Of a stretch of DNA of 18,567 nt, positions 1 to 7,248 are shown piece by piece. Under the pieces are notes generated by a model. The model saw nothing but the letters and a program-made list of their open reading frames with translations, was not told the origin of the DNA and searched no databases. The DNA lies in assembly GCA_012523655.1 (NCBI GenBank), contig JAAYTV010000066.1, positions 1 to 18,567 on the forward strand, written 5' to 3'. The translations under genes were made by a program, and so were the position numbers. Positions within the stretch are counted from its first letter, which is position 1; each line of letters opens with the position of its first letter. The DNA comes from a bacterium. GTDB lineage: Bacteria > Zhuqueibacterota > Zhuqueibacteria > Residuimicrobiales > Residuimicrobiaceae.

Positions 1-39
1 CCTCAAGATAGCGTGTCTACCAAATTCCACCACTTCGGC
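1..39 (-). tRNA. tRNA-Leu(GAG), 5' part, cut by window edge
   Basis: Read on the minus strand from 39 to 1, the sequence begins GCCGAAGTGGTGGAATTTGG, runs through TAGACACGCTATC and ends TTGAGG. This closely matches the first half of bacterial leucine tRNAs such as E. coli leuU: acceptor 5' strand, D-stem and loop with GGTAGACAC, and the 5' strand of the anticodon stem. The anticodon GAG is visible at plus positions 2-4. The variable arm, T-arm and acceptor 3' strand lie beyond base 1. It starts 12 bases after the secG stop and is probably co-transcribed with secG, an arrangement also known in E. coli. Confidence 0.9.
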
Positions 40-51
40 ATCAAAACGGTT

Positions 52-396
52 TTACTTTCCGGCCGGTGCCGGCGTTGTCGGCGCCGGAACCTGGGGCAAC
101 GTGCGCGCCGGAGAACTGGATCTTCGTTCTCGTTCCTGCTCCACCAGGCTGGACTGAGAGACGCTGCCGCGGGTCATAAAGCCCAACAACAGGGCAAGGA
201 CCATGAACGTAGCGGTCAGGATCGCGGTCATCTTGGATAAAAAGGTGGCGCTGCCGCGGCCGCCGAGAACAGTGCTCATTGAATCGATGCCGCCAAAGGT
301 GCCCGCCAGACCGCCGCCCTTGCTGGATTGGATGAGAATGACAAACGTCAACAGAACGCAGACGATGAAAAACAAAACGATCAGTACCGTGTACAT
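52..396 (-). CDS. secG: Protein translocase subunit SecG
   Basis: Small inner-membrane subunit of the SecYEG translocon, assisting SecA-driven export. The 114-residue protein has two hydrophobic helices (about residues 3-22 and 54-74). The loop between them is the family signature: LIQSSKGGGLAG, then FGG, then LGGRGSA just before helix 2. The C-terminal tail (about 80-114) is polar, rich in Ser, Arg and Pro, as is common in SecG. I chose the ATG at 396 because GGGAG (plus 402-406) lies 5 bases upstream; the GTG at 402, adding Met-Cys, would be too close to that site. It follows tpiA by 17 bases and precedes tRNA-Leu, so it is probably the last protein gene of the gap-tpiA-secG transcript. Confidence 0.93.
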   Translation of the reverse strand: MYTVLIVLFFIVCVLLTFVILIQSSKGGGLAGTFGGIDSMSTVLGGRGSATFLSKMTAILTATFMVLALLLGFMTRGSVSQSSLVEQERERRSSSPARTLPQVPAPTTPAPAGK

Positions 397-413
397 GCAC
401 ACTCCCGAATAGG

Positions 414-1163
414 TTATGCGGTTACAATCTGCAAAAAGGATTTGGCGTCCAGACTGGCGCCGCCGATCAGGCCGCCGTCGATATCCGGCTGCGCCAGCAG
501 TTGCGCTGCGTTATCCGGCTTCATGCTGCCGCCGTACTGGATGCGCACCGATTGCGCCACTGATTCGCTGTAGAGCTTGGTCAGCAGCGTGCGAATGAAA
601 TGATGCACCTCCTGGGCCTGCTCGCTGGTGGCGGTCACGCCAGTGCCGATCGCCCATACCGGTTCGTAAGCGATCACCAAGGTCTGCGCCTGCTCGGCGC
701 TGAGGTCTGCTAAGCATCCAGTTACCTGGCCGCCGACCACGGACTCGGTCGTGCCGGCGTTGCGCTGATCGATGGTCTCGCCGACGCAGACGATGGGAAT
801 CAATCCAACGGCCAACGCGCGTTTGATCTTTTTATTCACCGTGACATCGGTCTCGCCGAAATACTGCCGCCGTTCAGAATGGCCGAGGATCACGTATCGA
901 CATCCGGCGGATTTCAGCATCTCTGCAGAGATCTCACCGGTGAATGCGCCTTTTTCCTCCCAGTGCATGTTTTGCGCGCCCAGAAGCACCGACGATCCCT
1001 TGATCGCCCCAGCCACTGCGGTCAAGTTCACAAAAGGCGGACAGACGACAATTTCACCGGCTCCGTCCTTCGGCGCAGCAGCGGCGATGGCCGCCGCCAG
1101 TTCCGTCGCCTGCGGAACGGTCTTGTGCATTTTCCAATTTCCCGCTACGATCCGTTTTCGCAT
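414..1163 (-). CDS. tpiA: Triosephosphate isomerase
   Basis: Interconverts dihydroxyacetone phosphate and glyceraldehyde 3-phosphate in glycolysis and gluconeogenesis; cytosolic. The 249-residue product has the normal length and all catalytic features: N9 and K11 in GNWKMHK, H95 in LGHSERR, E167 in AYEPVWAIGTG (also the flexible loop 6), YGGSMKPDN near 210, and the phosphate-binding GGLIGGASL near 230-238. An ATG at 1163 gives MRKRIVAGNWK, the standard N-terminus, with AGGA 5-6 bases upstream; an 11-residue extension to 1196 has no family support. It lies 60 bases downstream of gap, across a strong hairpin, and 17 bases upstream of secG. pgk, often found between gap and tpiA, is absent here. 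Confidence 0.97.
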   Translation of the reverse strand: MRKRIVAGNWKMHKTVPQATELAAAIAAAAPKDGAGEIVVCPPFVNLTAVAGAIKGSSVLLGAQNMHWEEKGAFTGEISAEMLKSAGCRYVILGHSERRQYFGETDVTVNKKIKRALAVGLIPIVCVGETIDQRNAGTTESVVGGQVTGCLADLSAEQAQTLVIAYEPVWAIGTGVTATSEQAQEVHHFIRTLLTKLYSESVAQSVRIQYGGSMKPDNAAQLLAQPDIDGGLIGGASLDAKSFLQIVTA

Positions 1164-1182
1164 AAGTATCCTGATTGGTGAT

Positions 1183-1209
1183 CCTGCGGCGTACACCGTG
1201 CGCCGCAGG
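1183..1209 (-). other. Intercistronic hairpin between gap and tpiA
   Basis: A perfect 9-bp inverted repeat, CCTGCGGCG at 1183-1191 and CGCCGCAGG at 1201-1209, with a 9-base loop, sits in the 60-base gap between the gap stop and the tpiA start. No T-run follows on either strand, so it is not a typical intrinsic terminator. In a gap-tpiA mRNA it could stabilise the upstream message or mark a processing point, giving unequal amounts of the two enzymes. The function is inference; the inverted repeat is directly visible. Confidence 0.5.
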
Positions 1210-1223
1210 CAATATTCACAAAG

Positions 1224-2231
<1,008 letters not shown>

Positions 2232-2330
2232 GAAACCATCCTCCAATGTGCGTTGAGTATAAAAGACTAGGGATTGCCGAACGCGGAGCAAAAACCACGA
2301 CCAAAAACCGGGAACATGGTTTGAGCTATT

Positions 2331-2359
2331 AAAGTAAAAAAAATTACACGCAATGTCAA
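2331..2359 (-). promoter_or_regulatory. Candidate sigma-70-type promoter of gap
   Basis: On the minus strand a consensus -35 box TTGACA (plus 2354-2359) is followed after 17 bases by TACTTT (plus 2331-2336), a weak -10. The implied start near 2324 would give a leader of about 93 bases before the gap ATG. The -35 overlaps a small inverted repeat (TCAAG / CTTGA around AATTATA) that could be an operator. The surrounding 150 bases are the AT-rich gap between comF and gap, which fits a transcription start. Confidence 0.4.
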
Positions 2360-2384
2360 GTATAATTCTTGACTGAGAAATCAT

Positions 2385-3098
2385 TTACACGCGAACCAGG
2401 GTCAGACAGTAGACCTGGCGGCACCCTTGGGCCTTCAGCGTTTTGGCGCATTCGTTCAGAGTATGGCCGGTGGTGAACAGATCATCCACCAGCACCACCA
2501 CGCCGCCGGCCGCTGCCTCCGGCCTGGGGACGACAAAGGCGCCGGCGAGATTGCGCGAACGCTCCGACTTGGCGAGTTTGGCCTGCGGCCGCGTGTAGCG
2601 GATGCGCTGCAGCAGGGCTGAATCCATGGGCAGCCCGGCGGCCGTTGCGGCATGTTGTGCCAGCCGCTCTGATTGGTTATAGCCGCGCTCGCGCAGGCGC
2701 CGCCGGTGCAACGGCACAGGCGCCAGCATCACGGCCTCCGGCAGCGCCGCGTCGCGCAGGGCCAGACCGAGCTCGCGGCCCAGCGGCTGGGCCAGGCTGG
2801 CATAGCCCTTGTACTTCATCAGATGAATCAGCTTTTGAATCGACTCATGGAAGGGAAACACTGCGATGGAGGCCTCGAACCAGGCCGGCCAGCTGAGTTG
2901 ATGCGTCAGCTTTTCAGCCGCCAGCACCGGTTCTTCCAAACGGGGCAGGGTCTCCAGGCAGGTGCGACAAACCAGAACCTCTGCGTCCAAATCATTGTTG
3001 CAGAGCACACACCAGGGCGGATAGATGAAATCCAGCAATGGCTCTGTCAAAGACGACAGAGCGGAGACCCATGTTCGTTTTTCAGCCGTTGAACGCAT
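2385..3098 (-). CDS. ComF-family amidophosphoribosyltransferase-like protein
   Basis: Member of the ComF/GntX family, a phosphoribosyltransferase fold behind a zinc ribbon, linked to DNA uptake in competent bacteria; its substrate is not settled. The 237-residue product starts with a four-cysteine zinc module (C30 and C33 in PPWCVLC; C44 and C47 in VCRTC). LAPVPLHRRRLRERGYNQS (about 126-143) is a family hallmark, and the PRPP-binding loop VLVDDLFTTGHT is at 202-213. I chose the ATG at 3098; GGGAGGA lies about 12 bases upstream, rather far. A TTG at 3191 would overlap the next gene and add an unrelated 31 residues. It lies 73 bases downstream of the outer-membrane barrel gene and 153 bases upstream of gap. 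Confidence 0.88.
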   Translation of the reverse strand: MRSTAEKRTWVSALSSLTEPLLDFIYPPWCVLCNNDLDAEVLVCRTCLETLPRLEEPVLAAEKLTHQLSWPAWFEASIAVFPFHESIQKLIHLMKYKGYASLAQPLGRELGLALRDAALPEAVMLAPVPLHRRRLRERGYNQSERLAQHAATAAGLPMDSALLQRIRYTRPQAKLAKSERSRNLAGAFVVPRPEAAAGGVVVLVDDLFTTGHTLNECAKTLKAQGCRQVYCLTLVRV

Positions 3099-3171
3099 CC
3101 TGCAACGGATTCCTCCCGCTCGGACGGACTCGGTTTGCGGAAAAATTACAAGAGGGGGACAGACAGCAGCC

Positions 3172-4488
3172 TTACTTGAAACGGTAGACAAAAGCGAGCT
3201 TGGGCTCTATACGCTCCTGGGATTTGTAGATCTTGCTGCCCGGATCGGTTTCAACAAAGGACCAGATGTAATCCACATAGAGGATGAGGTAGGGTTTGAG
3301 CTTGTATCCCAGTCCCAACCGCGCCACGCTGCGGTCATCCAGAGTAAACACGTCCTCTGCCTGGACAATACCGAGCTTGTCGTAGCTGGCATGGGCGGCG
3401 ATCGTCGGCATGGCCTCTGTGGCGTCCGCAGCCAAATGCAACTGACCGCTCTTCTCGGCATCCAATTTGGACACGGTGCCCAATAACAGCACCCTGTTGC
3501 CCAGCACATTGCCGTACAGCTCGCCGAACGTGCCGCGGGTTTCCTCCAGGCCGATCAGCATGTCCGTCTTGTAGAATTTTTTACCGTGAGAAATCTGCAG
3601 TTTCTGGATTTCATAAAAGGGATCAAAGAACGACGGGATAAACTCCTCGCCCAACCAGCGGCGTTCCAGACGGGCCTGCACCTCCATGAGACCGAGGAGA
3701 TTGGCAAAGCCGACGGATACGCCCACCGCCGTGCCGGCGCCGAAATCACGGCTGAGATTCTCGCGCGAGCTATAGCCGTGAATGACGGCATAGTCTGCGT
3801 ACAAAAGCGTGTTGAACACGCGGGTTTTGATCAACGGCAATTCCACATCCACGCCATACACGGAAACACCGTCGTTGCTGGCTACCCAATCGTCCGGATC
3901 CAGGTCACGGGCAAAGCTGGCGCCGACGGCAAAATTTTTCAGCACCGGGACATCGAGAATATACAGCGGCCGGTAATAGCCGCGGAGACCGAATAATTCC
4001 GACCGCCCCATGTTGCTGGCTATGCTTTCGAAACCAAAATGGCCGAGATCCAGATCGAACTCCATGCCGATTTTGCGATCATCGTAGTTAATCTCGTTGG
4101 TAAAATAGTTGACGATAAAGCCATGGCCGATGCGCGCGGCGTCCAGCGTGCCGATCCGTGTGTAAAAGCGGTCCGTTTTGCGGCCATAGCGAAAATAGCG
4201 CAACAGACGGAAATAGTCATACCCCGAATCCCAGTCCTTGGCGCGCAGCGAGCCGCTCTTGGCATCATACAACAGGTTGATGTTCAATCCGAATCCCAGT
4301 GGCCCAAAGGACAGTTCCGGGCGCAGACAGAAAGAATAGTAGGATTGGTCGTCGATGGTGGTGATGCCGATCCCGCCGAACAGCCGGTTTTCGTTGCCGG
4401 TCCAGTAACCGAACCCGGCATCCGGGAATTGAGCTCCTGCAGAGCCCGCCAGACAAAATAGGCTCAGCAGAACCAGCGCCTTTTTCAT
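3172..4488 (-). CDS. Outer-membrane beta-barrel protein of unknown function
   Basis: No family is recognised. The 438-residue product begins with a signal peptide (MKKALVLLSLFCLAGSAGAQ, probable cleavage after AGA). The rest shows the alternating polar/hydrophobic pattern of transmembrane beta strands, for example RPELSFGPLGFGLNINLLYD (about 53-72) and ARLGLGYKLKPYLILYVDYI near the C-terminus, and it ends LAFVYRFK, an aromatic-rich last strand as in barrels inserted by BamA. The start is ATG 4488, with AAAGGAAG about 6 bases upstream; an ORF extension to 4533 overlaps the neighbour. Only 13 bases separate it from the upstream PfpI-ferritin fusion, so the two are probably co-transcribed. A porin or channel role is a guess. 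Confidence 0.82.
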   Translation of the reverse strand: MKKALVLLSLFCLAGSAGAQFPDAGFGYWTGNENRLFGGIGITTIDDQSYYSFCLRPELSFGPLGFGLNINLLYDAKSGSLRAKDWDSGYDYFRLLRYFRYGRKTDRFYTRIGTLDAARIGHGFIVNYFTNEINYDDRKIGMEFDLDLGHFGFESIASNMGRSELFGLRGYYRPLYILDVPVLKNFAVGASFARDLDPDDWVASNDGVSVYGVDVELPLIKTRVFNTLLYADYAVIHGYSSRENLSRDFGAGTAVGVSVGFANLLGLMEVQARLERRWLGEEFIPSFFDPFYEIQKLQISHGKKFYKTDMLIGLEETRGTFGELYGNVLGNRVLLLGTVSKLDAEKSGQLHLAADATEAMPTIAAHASYDKLGIVQAEDVFTLDDRSVARLGLGYKLKPYLILYVDYIWSFVETDPGSKIYKSQERIEPKLAFVYRFK

Positions 4489-4501
4489 CTGTTGCTTCCT
4501 T

Positions 4502-5533
4502 TCACCACAGATCTTCCATGCCGGGAGGAACATCCCAATGAGTCGCCCACTGAAAATGGCCCTGTCCTCCTGCCGCAGTGCTGCGGTCCACGGATAAAAG
4601 CCGCTTGTGTTCGATCTCCTCAGCCGCCAGATACTCGAACATCTCTTTGGCCTTTGGATGGCGGGCTTTGAGCGCCGCCTGGCGGTAATACTGATACGCC
4701 TTTTCCTCTGCCTGCATGGCCAAGCGGATCGCCTCCTCGCTCGAAAGATCGGGGGAGACCTGATGGCTGCCGATCTCCTGGGCTGAAACGATGACTGCAG
4801 GTTCCCGGCCGCCGGAGAGTTTGACGTACAGCTCGAAGAGCTGGTCGAAATGTCCCTGTTCGATGGCGCTGAAGTAGCTGAACTTGTTGCGGATTTTTTC
4901 CTGCTTCATCACCGCCGCTGCGCTGCGATAAAACTCCATGGCGCCTTTTTCCCGGCTGATCGCCAGCTGTAGGGAGGCCAGAGGATCGAGGTCGGCCACC
5001 TCGGTGCGCAGATGAAGGCCGGCCACGGCTTCGCTGAAGGCTTTATTGAAAGCGGGCAGGTCCTCTGGTTTACGTGAAGAGATATACGGCCCATCTACGC
5101 ACACCTCTTGATCCACATAGTGGGCCCCGGCCAATTTAACGTCGTCGCGAATGCCGACATAGCAGGTGGTGGTCACGCCCTCAAGCAGGCCGGCGGAGAT
5201 CAATACCTGAGCGCCGTGGCATATCGCGCCGACAGGTCGGCCGGTCTGCCAAAAGGCTATCACCAAAGCCAGCGCCGTTTCATTGACGCGGATGCGCTCC
5301 GGCGCCCCACCTCCGGGAATGATCAGACCATCATAGTCCGATGCGCGAACTTGATCGATGGTTTTGTCCGGCGTCAGGGTGACGCGGTTGTATTTGCCGG
5401 TGAGCGTCGAACGGTCCAATCCCACCCAATCCACCTGAGCGCCGAGCTTTTGCAGATACTCTTTCGGCAGCGTGGCCTCTTCGTCGTGAAATTGCGGACC
5501 GATCAAAATGGCGATTCGTTTATCTTTCAGCAT
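4502..5533 (-). CDS. DJ-1/PfpI domain fused to a rubrerythrin-like ferritin domain
   Basis: A two-domain protein of 343 residues. Residues 1-172 are a DJ-1/PfpI domain: nucleophile elbow GAICHGAQ with C105 and H106, a candidate acidic partner at E18 (HDEEA), and LIIPGGGAPERIR at about 70-82. Residues 180-315 form a ferritin-like four-helix domain with a full apparent set of di-iron ligands: E195, E225 and H228 (EQGH), E277, E306 and H309 (EIEH). Single-domain PfpI proteins act in stress defence or deglycation; rubrerythrins reduce peroxide or handle iron. The fusion suggests oxidative-stress protection, which is inference. ATG 5533 gives MLKDKRIAIL, the start of the first strand; the upstream GAGAAGAG is a weak ribosome site. 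Confidence 0.85.
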   Translation of the reverse strand: MLKDKRIAILIGPQFHDEEATLPKEYLQKLGAQVDWVGLDRSTLTGKYNRVTLTPDKTIDQVRASDYDGLIIPGGGAPERIRVNETALALVIAFWQTGRPVGAICHGAQVLISAGLLEGVTTTCYVGIRDDVKLAGAHYVDQEVCVDGPYISSRKPEDLPAFNKAFSEAVAGLHLRTEVADLDPLASLQLAISREKGAMEFYRSAAAVMKQEKIRNKFSYFSAIEQGHFDQLFELYVKLSGGREPAVIVSAQEIGSHQVSPDLSSEEAIRLAMQAEEKAYQYYRQAALKARHPKAKEMFEYLAAEEIEHKRLLSVDRSTAAGGQGHFQWATHWDVPPGMEDLW

Positions 5534-5605
5534 GTCTCTTCTCTGAGTGATACAGGTGTTAGAAATCACAGAGCCGACGAAAAACAAGCGTCAGCCGGTG
5601 AGGGG

Positions 5606-6352
5606 TTACTTTTGATCCAGCTGGCGCAACCGGTCGCGCAGACCGGCCGCCACTTCGTAGGCCTCCTCCTGCACCGCCCGGTCCATCAGCCGTTGCAGTC
5701 TTTCCCGCTCGCTGAGCGGCTTTTGCTCCCGCAGCTCATCGAGCCATTCACGCAGCAGTTCCACCTCCACCATCTCTTTGCCCAGATGCTTGCTGTACTT
5801 TTGGTAATGGCGTTCTATGGCCTTGATCCCCTTTTCGATCAGGCGAATCGACTCATCCACTCCGCCGCTATCCATGGCCACAGAGGCGGCGGCGCGCACA
5901 TACATCATCAGCACATAGGGCCGATACTGTTCGAACGCCCAGATGATCTCCTGGTTTTTTGCGTATTTGTGGACCAGATCGAACACTTTGAGATTGCGGC
6001 GGGTGTCGCGGACGACGCGTCGATAATCTCCCAAACGCAGCAGGGCGATATAGCGGTGATAGAATTGAATGGCCTCCTGTTGCAGCCGCAGACAGTCGCC
6101 GGTAGAGAGCGAAAACGAATCGCCGCCGCCCTGAAGCGCGGCCTTGGCGCGGTCTTCAAAGTAGCTGAGGTAGGAATCATAGTGGTGCGGCCGTCTGCCG
6201 TCGGGCCGGCCGTCCAACTCCATCTGCAGCAGGCCCAGGTCAATGCGCATCTGCAGTTTTTTGCTTCCGTCCTGACCGTCAATGATGCGCACATTGATGT
6301 CATTGGGAAGGTATTTCCAGCGTTTCAACAACCACCCGATGTCATCGCTCAT
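5606..6352 (-). CDS. UVR (UvrB/UvrC) motif-containing protein
   Basis: A 248-residue cytosolic protein with no signal peptide. The C-terminal 30 residues (about 216-246: ERLQRLMDRAVQEEAYEVAA then GLRDRLRQL) form a UVR motif, the helical hairpin through which UvrB and UvrC meet and which also occurs in McsA and ClpC. The N-terminal part contains MRIDLGLLQMELDGRPDGRRP (about 35-55), a conserved-looking block I associate with uncharacterised UVR-motif proteins in several phyla, followed by a long helical region. No nuclease or helicase motif is visible, so a repair role should not be assumed. ATG 6352 has GAGGA 5 bases upstream; a TTG at 6370 is less likely. It sits 72 bases from each neighbour. 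Confidence 0.75.
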   Translation of the reverse strand: MSDDIGWLLKRWKYLPNDINVRIIDGQDGSKKLQMRIDLGLLQMELDGRPDGRRPHHYDSYLSYFEDRAKAALQGGGDSFSLSTGDCLRLQQEAIQFYHRYIALLRLGDYRRVVRDTRRNLKVFDLVHKYAKNQEIIWAFEQYRPYVLMMYVRAAASVAMDSGGVDESIRLIEKGIKAIERHYQKYSKHLGKEMVEVELLREWLDELREQKPLSERERLQRLMDRAVQEEAYEVAAGLRDRLRQLDQK

Positions 6353-6424
6353 AAGATCCTCGTCAGGCAAGGCTCGCAGACGCCCCCTCGGCAGGGCATG
6401 CTCTGTTAATTTGTGCGGTCTGGA

Positions 6425-7198
6425 TCAAGAAAAATAGGCGATCGCGTTGCTGAACAACGCGGCTCCGTCGGCCTCCCGATTCAGGCCGATGCGGGTCCAG
6501 GCCGGATGATGCGTCGGATCGATGTTCCGTTCCGGATGCGGCATCAGCCCCAGCACGCGGCCGGTGGGATCGCAGATGCCGGCGATATCCGCCATGGAGC
6601 CGTTGGGATTCCACGGATAGGCGGCAGCACCGCCTTCCGGATTGATATATTGAAAGACCACTTGCCGGTTGCGCCAGAGCTCCTGCAGCACCGACTCATC
6701 GCGCACCACAAATTTGCCTTCGGCGTGGGCCACCGGAAAATAGACGCTTTCCTTCATGGTGCGGGTGAACACGCAGGGGCTCTCATTGATCCGCAGATAA
6801 ACCCAGCGGTCGTCGTATTTGCCGGAATCGTTGTTGGTCAGGGTGACGGATTGCTCCCTGCTAAAATCCACCACCGGCAACAACCCCGCTTTTACCAACA
6901 CTTGAAAACCGTTACAAATTCCAATAATCAGTTTACCCTGCTGATGAAAAGCGTGCAGATGATCCGCCAGGTGGAAACGCAATTGATTGGCCATCACCTT
7001 GCCGGCGGAGATGTCGTCGCCGTAGGTGAAACCGCCGGGAATGGCCAGAATCTGGTAGTCCGCCAGCAGCGCCGGATTTTCCAGCACCCGGTTGATGTGC
7101 AACAGGACGGCGGCGCCGCCGGCCTGGTTAAAGTCAAATGCGGTTTCCGAATCGCAATTGGATCCGGCAGCGCGCATCACAAGTACTCTGGGCTTCAT
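6425..7198 (-). CDS. purQ: Phosphoribosylformylglycinamidine synthase subunit PurQ (glutaminase)
   Basis: Class I glutamine amidotransferase subunit that releases ammonia for PurL in step 4 of purine biosynthesis (FGAR to FGAM). The 257-residue product has the complete triad: C95 in GICNGFQ, H221 and E223 in LMPHPERN. Other PurQ features are RAAGSNCD (about 9-16), IPGGFTYGDDISAGK (53-67) and PVAHAEGK (155-162). It is somewhat longer than the roughly 225 residues of B. subtilis PurQ. The start is ATG 7198, with AAAGGAA about 10 bases upstream; a TTG one codon earlier is also possible. It lies 50 bases downstream of purL, so the two subunits are almost certainly co-transcribed. Confidence 0.96.
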   Translation of the reverse strand: MKPRVLVMRAAGSNCDSETAFDFNQAGGAAVLLHINRVLENPALLADYQILAIPGGFTYGDDISAGKVMANQLRFHLADHLHAFHQQGKLIIGICNGFQVLVKAGLLPVVDFSREQSVTLTNNDSGKYDDRWVYLRINESPCVFTRTMKESVYFPVAHAEGKFVVRDESVLQELWRNRQVVFQYINPEGGAAAYPWNPNGSMADIAGICDPTGRVLGLMPHPERNIDPTHHPAWTRIGLNREADGAALFSNAIAYFS

Positions 7199-7248
7199 CA
7201 AACAGACGTTCCTTTTCTTTCCTGATCAGACTTCGATGCCATGGCCGG

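Noticed and set aside
2232..2384. N-terminal extension of gap to 2384
   Set aside because: The family N-terminus begins at ATG 2231 with a good ribosome site, and the extension covers the likely promoter.
5108..6409. Open frame of 433 codons on the plus strand
   Set aside because: It is antisense to the PfpI-ferritin and UVR-motif genes and spans the gap between them; composition is His/Gln/Ala-rich as expected for a shadow frame.
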